Shown here one piece after another: positions 10,700 through 22,130 of a stretch of 64,000 nt of DNA (position 1 is its first letter; each line of letters opens with the position of its first letter). The DNA comes from Hysterangium stoloniferum. Taxonomy: Eukaryota; Basidiomycota; Agaricomycetes; Hysterangiales; Hysterangiaceae. The notes under the pieces are model-generated. The model was not told the origin of the DNA. It was given only the letters and a program-made list of their open reading frames with translations, and made no database searches. Location of the stretch: positions 186,001-250,000 of the forward strand of contig WHVD01000112.1 of assembly GCA_015178975.1 (NCBI GenBank), in the 5' to 3' direction. Position numbers and translations under genes: made by a program.

Positions 10700-11539
10700 G
10701 AGAAGGGGGTGCCTCGCCTTTATTCCCCCATTGGTCGGAGAGTTAATTCCACCAAGGTACAGCCTTATGGCCGTGCTTACACAGGATTCACAGCATTTTA
10801 GACAATTGTGACCCCATGATATAGTATTTAAGGGTGTTATTGAGCGTCAGGGTTGAAAGTAAAACAGCTTTTCTCTTATTCGAGAATTGACATTACCTTC
10901 AATTATAAATGCAGTCCAGAGCTATGCTAATCCGCTGCTGCTTTCAAGTTGTCGTTGTTAACCTGAAACCTTTTCTTGTGACAGTGCGGGCTGCCTGTCA
11001 CAACCTTCAATGAGGAGAAACCCACGGCAAGTGATGGTCTAGTCGGGTTGATGGCAAGCAACGTCGTTTCATCCTTCACCCTTGACATATCAATCGGCTT
11101 GAATTTTGTGCGACGTATGAACAAAACAAATAGTGACATAAGACCAAAGTTCTCATCGTAGATTTTCTTGAGGTACATAAGGGTCTGACTTGGAATTATT
11201 TTCATTATGGCGTGTCTATCAGAATTTGTATTGACAAATTGTACATACAATCCGTGTCAAGTCATACTTACCCACAACAGGCTCTATTATTCCCTGTATG
11301 GCTGAATGGAATTGATTCTTTGATACTGCGATGATCCAGTAGGTCAATGATTGTGACCCACCTGTAGCTTGAACTATTGCAGGCGGAGTTCTTCCAATAT
11401 CTAAAGATTGACTATGCCTGGCTGCGCTTGCACGTGTCCATTTCTGCAATCGGACCTGTCCCTTCGTTGCTGCCCACTCCACTTTGAGCTCCACAGAGGT
11501 GGCCGTCACAGTCCATCTTCTCTCCCACATGATGGTCAT
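10700..11539 (-). pseudogene. Family M upstream blocks U2 (partial), U1 long form and U0
   Basis: Upstream of copy D on the same strand, U1 (10927-11250) reads VQFVNTNSDRHAIMKIIPSQ and then DETTLLAINPTRPSLAVGFS. It has about 32 more residues than the short form at 1940-2146. U0 (11219-11539) begins MTIMWERRWTVTATSVELKV and ends at a GTAAGT donor-like site. Relatives of U0 are found near 16231, 34945, 37000 and 37700 on the minus strand. Function is unknown. Confidence 0.5.
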
Positions 11540-12000
11540 TCATCCCGGGTCTCAGTGTGTGACCCCAATCCATCCTTCATTTTCTCGTGTTTCAAGATTG
11601 TTTGTCAAGGAAATAATGAACTCTGTGGGTCATATGAACTTCTTAGCTGATCAATGGCTATTCTCATCAACAAATGGGCGTAGAAGATACGGTGCTTGCC
11701 AAGGTAATGCATCATAATACAATGACTCTGAGGATGATCTTCAGTGCAGCAGGATCACAACAAAAATATTTTTTCAGAATACATTTGGGATCACTCGAAG
11801 ACAGTTAAGCTTCGGAGTCCTGAGGCCAGACCAAAAATGACAAGGAATTCCCTTTTAAGACAGTGGCAATGAGAGTTACCCCGATTATTTCGTCGCCACA
11901 TAATGTAGCAACTCTGTTCGATGTGACGGTGGCAAAGTAGATTAAGGATTGTGAAGCGCTGTGAGTCTTTGGCAATGTCAAAGCTGACATCCATCTGGCA
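11540..12000 (-). repeat. Family M sequence upstream of U0 and N-type fragment
   Basis: The minus frame 11791-11994 reads DVSFDIAKDSQRFTILNLLC followed by HRHIEQSCYIMWRRNN. The same words occur in N blocks at 17642-17992 and 21486-21836. It ends in sequence related to ORF P. No intact gene is seen. Confidence 0.5.
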
Positions 12001-13150
12001 GTGTCTCCTGGGCTAGCACCATTATGGCGACTAACTCACTAGCGATATTTGTGATAAAACGGCCTAGGACTACGCATAGGAAGGAACAGGTGACGACAAC
12101 TAACGTTCAAAGTCCCACGTATCTAGTCGACGATTGCATTAATATTAGATTGAATCAAATGACTGTTTTGCTACTATTCGAAATGAAATAATACAAACAT
12201 GACAATTGGTGGAATGAACTCCAGTCGACTGGAGTGGGGAAATGTCAGGATAGCGAGTGAAATAAATTGACGTGGTGTGTAGTGTGACGTTAGCGACTGA
12301 AACATTGAAACACAACACAGACAGGACTTCTCGTGGATTGGCTGCTCCACACGGCGGGTTGTGGGTATTTTTCAGCTTTTAGCTGATATCTTCGCTGTTA
12401 AATTGTGTTAAATTATGTAGCTTCATACGACTTTCAAGTCCATATCTTGTTTGAAATGACTGTCATTTATAAATAGGATGTCAGTCTAGCCATGGGTGGT
12501 GTTTGCAAGTGTATTCAATGCATGTATGGCGTGCAACATGCAGAGCTCGCGGCAATGGTGATGACTTTATACGCTCTCATATTTGATCGACCTATGGCAG
12601 CTGTATTGTCAAGTTTTCAATGAAAGAGAATGAATTCAGGATTTTGCCCAACACATTGACTCGCACGGTGTGAAGGCCCTCGGTTTTAAGATGATGGATC
12701 ATGTCGATTTAACACTGACCTGAAAGTATAATGAGCCTGAACGAGAGATGTATTGAAATGGCGAGGGGGGAGGCCTTGTTCAGACCTTCAATGATATCTT
12801 ATTGAAAGCAAGTGTCGTTCATGATTCAGGTCTTAGTCTAGGTACGGGTTGTGTCCCCAAATGTATTAAACACATGTATGGGGACAACTGCAGAGCTTGG
12901 GGTGATATTACAAAATGACTATATGCGGTCGTACGTCAGCCCAAGTCATATAGCTTTATAACATCTGCAACCGCGGCTGCAACCGCGACGCTATTGGGCT
13001 CCTACCGGTTTGGTTGAGATGTGTCGGCATTATCAAACAGAAATGATTAGGAAGTCTGTTCAATTAATGGTGCAAGACCTTTGTCAGGGCAACCATGTTC
13101 CTCCACCACTGGTATGGGGGTCCAATGAGACCCTACCGACACGAGTGGAA
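12001..13150 (-). repeat. Family M blocks D and C, minus orientation
   Basis: Read on the minus strand this follows E4 of copy E and matches the 4387-5480 block, with the three C subunits near 12890-12960, 12500-12620 and 12400-12430. A perfect 18-bp palindrome, ACTCCAGTCGACTGGAGT, lies near 12222-12239. There the D block has lost the sequence seen at 18059-18080. Confidence 0.6.
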
Positions 13151-15304
13151 GGTGTGGCGACCACGGAAAAGAAATAACGTGCGGTCGAATCTAAACCCTC
13201 AAGCGGGTATCTGACGGATTGGGCATTGCGCGAGCCGCGGATTATGTCACAATGTGGAAGAAGAGCACGAGTGTGGCGATGGTGTCGAGGCTGTGCACTG
13301 TGTTACATGCAGATTCGTGCTCGGAACATCCAGCTATGAGGTTCAGAGTCAACTTGATTATTTGTGCGCCAGACGCAAGGAGGTCCCGACTTGGAATCGT
13401 GTGCGTCAGAATCTGACTGGTAGGCAAGTTTCATAGGCGGAGGTCAGATGGTGCCGGAAGGTAAAATATTGTGAACGTACCGTACGATGGGCTCAATGAG
13501 TGAAGAAACCACTTTCAGCTGGTTAATGTGATCGGTGAGAAGTGTGCTGTCGTCGAAGAAGGGTTTCAAGCAGTGAATACTCCAATATAGTGAATGTAAT
13601 GTCCCCAAATCAATGTTAAGTGTCAATGACGCTATATGTATGTTTATCCCGTCCAGTATAACATTTAATACAGCTCCAGCAATATCTCGAAACCATGCAT
13701 CTTGGTGGATGCAACACGCGAGAAGCCGTATAGCATATTCAGGAAAGGAACGTCGTCGTGCGTGAGACTCTCTGTCATGGTGTTGGTGGGCAGAATGAAA
13801 TGATGTGATGTCGCGACGCACCGTTGTAACCCGAATTCAATGTAACCTCTGATTGCCGTGAGCTCCTCTACAGATAGTTGACGCAGGTGGCGGATCACTT
13901 TCACGATATGCACAAGGCCCAAAATGTTAAATTGAATGGAAGCCTGGGGACCATAGTATGAGGACTCTCTACTATTGGAGCGTAGCCACTAAGAGTAGAG
14001 TGGTGTAGGTATTTGACTGGTGATATTGCTAGGCTTCCAGACAAGGATCCTACTCCTTGTCTGGACTAACTATATACTATGTACATGGTCTGTGCACTGG
14101 TCTGTGCATGATGGCGTGCTACAGATCTAGTGAACACTAAACTAAATATACAGAATCACATGATATGAACTGGTCAGATCTATACAGTCACAAGATGAGA
14201 TATGAGATTAGACTAAATGCATATCCCATATTCTAACACAAAATGGGAAAGGGATGATGAAATCCTGTTAGATAACGGGTGATGTGTATGATAAATGATG
14301 ATGCAACCTCATTAAAGTTGGTGTGCAGTGGTGACTTGACCAAAACGGTGTACAGTGATGACATAATCGCAGTTGACGCGTCTCTATCTGACCAATGGAC
14401 GCCAGGACACCACATGAAGGCCGAAGCAAAAGATAGCATAAGTTGGGTAGTATGACCCTTGCTACTCCGCTGTACATAAAGTGAAGACACTGGGAGCCTT
14501 TCTAAGATCATCACCACTCGTCTCCAAATTTGAAGTGGATATGTGGGTCTACGAAGACATTGGTATTTCAAGTGTATTCAACATTGACGCTGAGTTATCC
14601 CTACCTCATTAAATCAACACTCTCTTGAACTAGTATTCCCAATTTTGGCAGGGTGAGATGCTTGTGTAGAAACTTGTTAAAGGCACTGTTGTATTGAGAC
14701 AATCCACTCATTATTTGCCCGTATATTGTTAGCTTTACCATCAGCGAAGCTTTCTTTGCACTATGAAGGACTTTCATCCCAACCCTTTCAAAACCGACTC
14801 CACAGTAATACCTGGGGCCAATTCCAACACTTGAAGATGTTCCAAGACTCCATGAGATCATTCCCCAGTCCTCAGCATGACTGCGATATGGGCTGAGGTT
14901 GGATGTCGTATTGGTGTATATCTTGGACAACAATGGGTGGGTCATGGTAGGTCATTTCTCCTTGACACTGAAATCTGCCACATCTGACACATCACATGGA
15001 AATTGCATTATACTTTACTCACCAACTCATCAACCCAGACCTCTATATGGTTTTCAGATAGATGTATGTGCTGCTCATCATTGGGGGCCCGATAACATAA
15101 ATCATGGCCAGGTTCATCACAGCCCCATCGTTCTTGAAGCTTCTCCCTGAATATTTCTCTCATCCCCTGAATGATCTCGTCCCATTGCTCTGAGCTCAAT
15201 ACACCCGGGGAAGCTAAGGGTGGTAGCTTCTCAATGTCTTCAATGTAGATCCCAGCCGTTGCCGAATTGTGATGTCCCAAAGTCGTCTCATTGGAAGTAG
15301 ACAT
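13151..15304 (-). pseudogene. Family M copy E: E1 to E4, split by a solo LTR
   Basis: E1 is 15023-15304 and intact (MSTSNETTLGHHNSATAGIY). E2 is 14605-14967 with a frame shift near its start. E3 starts at 14548, is interrupted by the LTR at 13925-14238, and continues to about 13470. E4 (about 13150-13430) is recognisable but degraded. The intron 2 boundaries are clear: donor GTAGGG after 14605 and acceptor TCGTAG before 14548. The copy is older or less constrained than copy B. Confidence 0.75.
13925..14238. mobile_element. Solo LTR (family B) with 5-bp target duplication
   Basis: The 314-bp insert runs from TGTTAAATTG to TTCTAACA, with CAAAA at 13920-13924 and 14239-14243. It interrupts E3 of copy E. 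A second member is at 24029-24338. No internal region remains. Confidence 0.9.
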
Positions 15305-16231
15305 TTGGGTAGCAGTCTTACCTACACAAGAAGGGGGTGCCTCGCTTTGTGCCGCCATCACTCGGAGAGTTACTTCCACCAAGGTACAGCCTCATGGCCA
15401 TGCTCACACGAGATACACAGCGTTTCATTCCCGCCTTTGTACATAAGGTTCCCTCACCTTCATTGAACCTTATATGCGTCACTGTAATGAGGTTGCCTTG
15501 CTACTCTCTTACGCCTCCCACTGAAGGTTCACACAGCATCTAATAATAGTTTAGTCGATGTGTCACCTCATTGTATAGTATTTCTAGTATTATTGCGCGT
15601 CAGAGTTGAAAGCGAATGGCTTTTCTGATATCGAGAAGTGACATTGCCATGTGTAATATAAATGCAGTCCAGAGCGATGCCCACCGGTTGCTGTCTCCAA
15701 CTTGGCACTGTCAGCCTCAGGCTTTGTCCAGAGAGATTGCACACTTCCTGTTTAATTTTACAAGCTTTCACCCAGGAGAACCCCAGGGCAAGTGATGGCC
15801 CAGTCACGTTAATAGTAAGCAACCTGATTTCTTTATTCGCCTTCGCCATATCCTTCATCGTGACGAATCCATCCGGATGTGTATTAATAGATTCTAAATA
15901 TAATCCCCTGTCACTTACGTACAGCCAGCCTTTTTTATTATCTGTCTGTCTGAGTCGAATGTTTCGCCCCAGGCTCATATTGATGCGTGGCTATGGCGCT
16001 TCAAAGCGACAACAAGGTAGACCAACCATTGTGACCTCCTGTAGCTTCACGTATTGGGTGGATCTCTTCCGGTATGTAAATATTTACCATGCTGGGCTAT
16101 GCCTACACATCCACCTTTTCTGCCATTTTTCTCCCCCCTTTGTTGCTGCCCATTTCACTCTGCCCTTTGAGCCCCACATAGGTCACTGTAACAGTCCCTC
16201 TTCGTTCCCACACGATGGTCATTCATCGTAA
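15305..16231 (-). pseudogene. Family M upstream blocks U2, U1 and U0 of copy E
   Basis: Upstream of copy E, U1 (15568-15978) is one 136-residue frame beginning MSLGRNIRLRQTDNKKGWLY and continuing through INTHPDGFVTMKDMAKANKE. It is longer at the N terminus than in copy B and is the best-preserved U1. U2 lies around 15330-15540. U0 starts near 16231 with a WERRGTVTVTYV-type beginning but is broken downstream. Confidence 0.5.
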
Positions 16232-16239
16232 CTCCGGGT

Positions 16240-16503
16240 TTATCACTCCAATTCATCCTTGATTTTCTCGTTTTTGCTGATTTATCATTAAAGGAATTAT
16301 CGAGCCACTCTGAGTCTTAACAAACTTCTAAGCTGATAATTGGCTATTGTCATAAAGAGAATGGGCAGAGTATACGACACTTGTCAAGACTATGCATCAT
16401 AATGTCATGACTCTCAGATATTGTCAAGTGCAGCAGGATAACAACAAAATCATCCCTCAAAATTTCTTTTTCAGATAACTAATGGACAAAAATATTTCTT
16501 GGG
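16240..16503 (+). pseudogene. Fragment related to ORF P, divergent from U0
   Basis: The plus frame contains EWAEYTTLVKTMHHNVMT and QVQQDNNKIIPQN, closely matching the ORF at 58559-58864. It lies head-to-head with U0, as also seen at 58.4-58.9 kb. This suggests a stable divergent arrangement of P and U in the original unit. It is truncated at about 16503. Confidence 0.4.
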
Positions 16504-16949
16504 AATATAGTATTGAGTGCCGCATGATCCCTAGCTAGCCAGGAGTAGTTCGGCACTCAACGTCCAGCCGAGCGTATGAAGTACTTCCATGCTTTTGTTC
16601 TCTTATGACGACGCTGTCGATCCACAGTCTTTAGTTTTCACCCACTGACGTCTTATAATTTCTCTATAAAACTTATCTAATTAATTTTTACCCACCGACC
16701 CTGGCCCTTTCTTCGAAGGCAGTTGCATTATTGCAATAATCATTCGTTTTCGAAGTAGTATATTGATCACATTATATCGGATTGGACAATATCATGGGCT
16801 GTTAATGCGCAATGAATACCTGCCCTCCCGAGCGGTGAGTCTTTCCGCACACGCAGAGAGCTAGCGCTCTCCCTCTACCCAACCATACAGCTCTTTACAG
16901 TGTCTGTCCGAAATAGACAAAGCTGGACCATTAGGATGAGACAACTATC
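16504..16949. other. Unassigned 450-bp insert-like stretch
   Basis: Family M sequence stops near 16503 and resumes near 16950. The stretch begins with an inverted repeat, TTGAGTGCCG and CGGCACTCAA (about 16514-16561). It contains short pyrimidine-rich tracts. I found no second copy and no gene. Confidence 0.4.
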
Positions 16950-18261
16950 GGCATCGTAGTGGATTGGTCAGTGATTGTTGTAGTGTTCTTTATTATTCTT
17001 CAATGGCTTGCTTCGTGCCATCCCAATTGACATGAGAATAACAATCGCGGGGCTTTCTTTCACACTTTCCAGCGGCATTCTAATTGAAGTGATTGTCGTT
17101 GATAAATCGGATGTCATTCTAGCCACCTGCCAATATATTCAACGTATACGCTTGCCATCAACGAATAGGAGGTGCGGAGAATCCGCGAAGGTAAAAAGTA
17201 GCTATATGCGCTCTTACATTGACTCAAACTATGTAGCTTTATACCACTTGGAAATCCAGGTACGAAGCAAAGAAATTAACGTGAAATAGCACTATCCTCC
17301 TCCTAGGGGAGATGTGTCGGCATTATCGAAGAGAAACGATTATAAATCGGGCCAAATTGATCGAACAAGACCTTCCCCAGGCCAACGATGTTTCTTCGCC
17401 GCTGGGACCACGTTGAAATTAGACGATACGTATGCGCCAGTGAAGGTGTGGTGTCGACACGTAAGAAGGAATTGGCGGTGAGAACTAGACCTTCATAGTC
17501 GATCATGGATCCTTCGTTGATCGAACTGTGTATCGCGTCCCAATGTATGAGGAGAGAAACGAGAATGGCGATGGTATTGAAGCTGGGCACAGTGGTACAC
17601 GCTGGTCCGTGGTCAAGAGATCCACAGCTATCAGGATCAGACTAACCTCGATTATTTCTTCGCCGCATAATGTAGCAACTCTGTTCGATGTGACAATGGA
17701 AAGGTAGATTAAGGATTATGAAGTACTGTGAGTCCTTGCCAATGTTAAAGCTGACATCTGGGAGTGTCTCCTTGGCTAGCACCATTATGGCGACTAACTC
17801 ACCAGCATTATTTTTGGTAAAACAGCCTGGAAGCCTCATAGTTATGTTCTGGGGGTTATTTTCCTGAAAATAGAGAGGTAAGTGGAATTCTTGAAAGGTG
17901 TGGCGACTACGCATAGGAAGGAACAGGTGACGACAACTAACATTCAAGAGGCCCACGGATCTAGTCGATGAGTTCCTCAATATTAGATTCAATCAAATGG
18001 CTTTTTTGCTACTACTCGAAATGAAACAATTAAAACATCACAATTAGTGGAATAAACTCCAGTGAACATAAATGGAAGCAATAGGGAAAATGTCGGGATA
18101 GCGAGTAAAATAAACTGTCGTGGCGCGTAGTGTCCCGTTAGCGACTGAAACATTGAAGCGCAGAAATTTCTCGGGGGCTTAGCTTCTGTACGCGGCGGGT
18201 CGTCATGGGTATTGTATTCTTCAGATATGAGTTGATAAGTGATCCCACCTGACATGACCAC
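16950..18261 (-). pseudogene. Family M blocks D and N with a diverged E4 paralogue
   Basis: On the minus strand D (18261-17989) reads PRQFILLAIPTFSLLLPFMF. N (17992-17642) contains NNAGELVAIMVLAKETLPDV and DSQYFIILNLPFHCHIEQSC. An E4-like stretch (17590-17420) reads SFNTIAILVSLLIHWDAIHS and LVLTANSFLRVDTTPS, aligned with E4 of copy B (SLDTIPILVSLLPHCD and LTARSFLCMVATPS). A C-like unit follows at 17300-16950. This shows that downstream blocks contain paralogues of gene M rather than unrelated sequence. Frames are broken in places. Confidence 0.55.
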
Positions 18262-19284
18262 GAGCTACGTTTCTCTTATCCAAGGTGAAAGCTCACGACA
18301 ATGTGAAGAAGTGTCGGTGTTTTGATGATGCATGGTGTTTTCCAATGACTTGGCCCAGCTTCCTGTTCTCCCAAACAAGTGACCTTCTTCGAGTACCCCT
18401 AGTGGTATTCGATTGACATTATTACCGCTAGTATATGCGATGTGATTTCAGCGAGTAGTCCTCGGAATATATTCAACACCAGTCTAGAGAACCTCGTAGT
18501 GACCATCACAAGTGGATATCTTTACTTTTAAATTGCGTCAAATTATGTAGTTTCATACAATTCTCAAGTCGACGGTCTGTTTGAAATGATTGTCATTTAT
18601 AAATAGGATGTCAGTCTAGCCACAGGTGGTGCCTGCAAGTGTATTCGACTGACGTATGTCATCAACGCGTACAAGCTGCAGAGCTCGGGGCAATGGTGAA
18701 AAGTGACTGTATGCGCTCTTAGATTTGTTCGACCTGTGGGAGCTTCATTGCCAAGTTGTCAATGGAAGGAACTTAGGTTAAGGAATTCGCCTAATGCATT
18801 GCCTCGCACGGTGTGAAGGCACTCGGTGTGAAGGCACTCGGTTTGAAGATCATGGATCTTGTCAATTGAACACTGGCGTGAAAGTATGATGAGCCTGAAG
18901 GAGACATGCATCGAAATGGCGACGGGGGGTCCTTTTTGAGCCATTAGGTGACATCTTATTTAAAACAACTGTCGTTTATGATTCGGATGTTTGTGTAGGC
19001 ACGGCTAGTGCCTCCAAATGTATTCAACACATGTATGGGGACAACTGCAGAGCTCACGGAGATAATACAAAGTGACTATATGCGTTGGTACATCGGCTCA
19101 AATAATATAGCTTTATACCATCTGCAACCCCAGCTGCAAAGTGAGTTGAATAAAGGACGACGCTATTGGGCTCCTCGTGGTTTGGTTGAGATGTATCGAA
19201 GAGAAATGATCAGCGAGTGTATCCAAATGATGGTGCAAGACCTTTGTCAGGGCAACCATGCTCCTCCACCACTGATCTGGGGTT
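18262..19284 (-). repeat. Family M blocks C and D following copy F
   Basis: This is the minus-strand continuation of copy F, with C subunits near 19010-19120, 18640-18740 and 18470-18560. On the opposite strand the ORF 19008-19352 (starting MPPNVFNTCMGTTAELTEII) stays open into antisense E4. The same ORF type recurs in other copies, so antisense coding cannot be excluded. Confidence 0.55.
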
Positions 19285-20975
19285 CTAATTGGACCTTACC
19301 GACACACGAGCGGAAGGAGTGGCTACGACGCAAAGGAAGGAACGCGCGGTGAAATCTAAAGTTTTAAGCGAGTAATCGAAGAATTTGTCGTTGGTCGAGC
19401 CGCGCATTACGTCACAATGTGGAAGGAGAGAAATCAGAATGGAGATGGTATCGAGGCTGCGCACTGTGGTACATGCGGATTCGGGCTCGGAAGATCTAGC
19501 TATCAGCTTCAGAGTAACCGCTATTATTATGTCGGCAGAATGCAAGAGCGCATAATGTTCCATCAGAATGAGACTGGTAGGACAGTTCCATGGGCGGATG
19601 TAAGACGGTGCTATAAGGTAAAATGTTGTGAACGTACCGTACGATGGGCCCAATGAGCGCAGAAACCACATTCAGCTGGTTGATGTGATCGGTGAGAAGC
19701 GTGCTGTCGTTGAAGGTTTCCAAGGAGCGAATACTCGAATACAGTGAGTTCGACGTGTACCAATCAAGATGAAGTGTCAATGACGCCATATGCATGCGTA
19801 TGTCGTCCAATACAACCCTCAATGCAGTGTCAACGATATCTCGAAACCATGCATCTTGGTGCATGCAACACACGAGAAGCCGTATCGGATATTCATACAA
19901 TCTAACTCGTGTCTGATATTCCCTGTTATGGTTTTGGTGGGAAGGATGAAATGGTGTGATGGCACGACGCACGGTTGTAACCAGAATTCAATGCAACCTC
20001 TGATCGCCGTGAGCTCCTTTACAGATAGTGGACGCATGTGGCATATCGTTTCCACGATAGAAAGAAGGCCCAAAAAGGGTAAGCGCGGATCAAATCCTGA
20101 GACAAAGTGAGATTCTGAGAAATGACCGGCGATGTTTATGATAAATGTTGATGCAACCTCATCAAAGTTGGTGTGCAGCGGTGACTTGATTAAAATGTTG
20201 TAAAGTGATGACGTAATCACATGTGACGCGATGGCAGGTGACGCGTCTCTATCTAACCGGTAAACGCCGGGGCAGTAAAAGAAGGCCGAAGCTAAGAATG
20301 TCTGGGCAGTGTGACCTTTTCCGCTCCGCCACATGTGACGTGAAAATATCAAACTACTTAAAACTTCCGTCGCTCTTCTCCGAATTTGAAGCGGGTATAG
20401 GTCTACGACTCAGATATGAGTATTTCCCCAGTGTATTCAATGATTGATGTATCCCTACCTCACTAAATCAGCACTGTCTTGAACTAGTCTTCCCAGTCTT
20501 GGCAGCGTAAGATACTTCTGTAGCAACTTGCTAAAGGCACCATCGTCTGGTGACAAACGGGTGATTTTCCGGTATATTTTCAGCTTTGTGATCAGCGAAG
20601 CTGTCTTAGCACTGTGAAGGACTTTCATCCCAACCCTTTCCAAACCAGCTCCACAGTAATACCTGGGGCCAATGTCAATACTTGACATTGTCCCCTGACT
20701 CCGCGAGATCATTCCCCGGTCATCGGCACGACTGTAATAGGGGCTGAGGTTGGATGCTGTGTTGGTGGATCTCTTAACGTTCGGTGGGTCATGATAGCCC
20801 GTTTCTCCTTGACACTGAATGCACAACATGTGACACACATCGCATGGAAACAGCATTATACTTTACTCACCCACTCGTCAACCCAAATCTCTATATGGTT
20901 GGCAGACAGCTGTATGTGTTGCCTACCATTGGGGGCCCGATAACATAGATCATGGCTGGGTTCGTTACAACCCTA
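19285..20975 (-). pseudogene. Family M copy F: E2 to E4 with the tail of E1
   Basis: E2 (about 20455-20836) is open from CQGETGYHDPPNV to QDSADLVR. E3 is largely open (20352-19650), with GKGHTAQTFLASAFFYCPGV and HMRPLSVKELTAIRGCIEFW. E4 runs to 19285 (SEPESACTTVRSLDTISILI, ending SVRSN). E1 is cut at about 20975, where it meets D-block sequence, so the start is missing. This is the best copy for the E2-E4 protein sequence. Confidence 0.7.
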
Positions 20976-21848
20976 CACGGCACAACAATTTATTTCACTC
21001 GCTATCCTGACATTTCCCCTACTGCTTATTAAAAATAGTATGAGTTGACTCTATTGCAATACACAATCTACAAGGGTTTAATAAGCTTGTAATGAAGTAC
21101 TTGTGTCTCAATATCTTGTGTCAGTTAGTGTAGCACCTCCTGATAATATAGGTTTGGTGCTCTGGGAGGTGTATAGTGGTTCTGACACACATTAACCTCC
21201 AAATGCATGGTCCACAATTAGCATCTTCATATGAAAAGTTGCAATAATTGGTGGACTCCCCCTATAAAAAGGTGTGTTTCATCATCAAATTTAACACTGC
21301 TTCCAGTCCAGTCGACTGGAGTTCATTCTACCAATTGTCATGTTTGAATTATTTCATTTTGAGTAGTAGCAAAACAGTCATTTGATTTAATCTAATATTA
21401 ATGCAATCGTCGACTAGATCCGTGGGCCTCTTGAACATTAGTTGTTGTCACCTGTTCCTTCCTATGCATACTCCCAGGCCGTTTTATGAAAAGTAATGCC
21501 GGTGAGTTAGTCGCCAGAATGGTGCTAGCCAAAGAGACACTCCCAGATGTCAGCTTGAACATTGGCAATGACTCACAGTACTTCACAATCCTTAATATAC
21601 CTTGCACTCGTCACATTGAACAGAGTTGCTACATTATGCGGCGAAGAAATAATCGGGGTCACTCTGACCCTGATAGCTGGATCTTTCCACCCTGGACTTG
21701 TGTGTACCACTGTGAACTTGAAGGCAGCAACCGGTCAGCATCGCTCTGGACTGTATTTATCATATACAAAGGCAATGTCACTTCTCGATATCAGAAAAGC
21801 CGTTTTGATTTCAACTCTGACACTCAAGAATGCTAGATATACTATACC
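20976..21848 (+). repeat. Family M blocks D and N (plus), interrupted by a solo LTR
   Basis: D-block sequence joins the cut E1 of copy F at 20975, is split by the LTR at 21027-21296, and continues into N. The ORF at 21486-21836 has NAGELVARMVLAKETLPDVS. An overlapping frame at 21562-21894 reads GEEIIGVTLTLIAGSFHPGL and CTTVNLKAA, a clear relative of the E4 segment GERIIALTLKLIAGSSEPES. Confidence 0.6.
21027..21296 (-). mobile_element. Solo LTR (family C) with 5-bp target duplication
   Basis: The 270-bp insert begins TGTTAAATTTG on the minus strand and is flanked by CTGCT at 21022-21026 and 21297-21301. The empty site is visible near 54409-54430. A second member of equal length lies at 61156-61425 in the opposite orientation. 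Confidence 0.88.
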
Positions 21849-22130
21849 ATGCAGTCCCAATTTTTGTTTGTCTCCTTGCAGATTAAGACATTAAGACACA
21901 ATGCACAGCCCATCAACAAGTGGTTCAGCCTTGAGTGTCTTGAAAATTTAGTTTCCACCACTCTTTCCTTTCTTTCTGTGGTGACCACACGTTTCACTGG
22001 TGTAGCAGCAACATCTTCTTCGAACTCCATATCAGCCTTGGAAAGATGTAGTTTGACCTGGCAAACGTCCTGCTCCATAACTCAACACAATTTCTCCTCA
22101 GACAATGCTGACAAATTTGGAACAAACTAA
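21849..22130 (+). pseudogene. Distant E4 paralogue of family M (subfamily 3)
   Basis: The frame contains INKWFSLECLENLVSTTLSF and LSVVTTRFTGVAATSSS. It aligns with E4 (LTARSFLCVVATPST) and with the related segments at 35500-35600, 41640-41760 and 43880-44050, which share ECLE.LVS and SFL.VV.TPF-type residues. It is followed by a 180-bp C-like stretch. Short and isolated, it is probably a relic. Confidence 0.5.
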
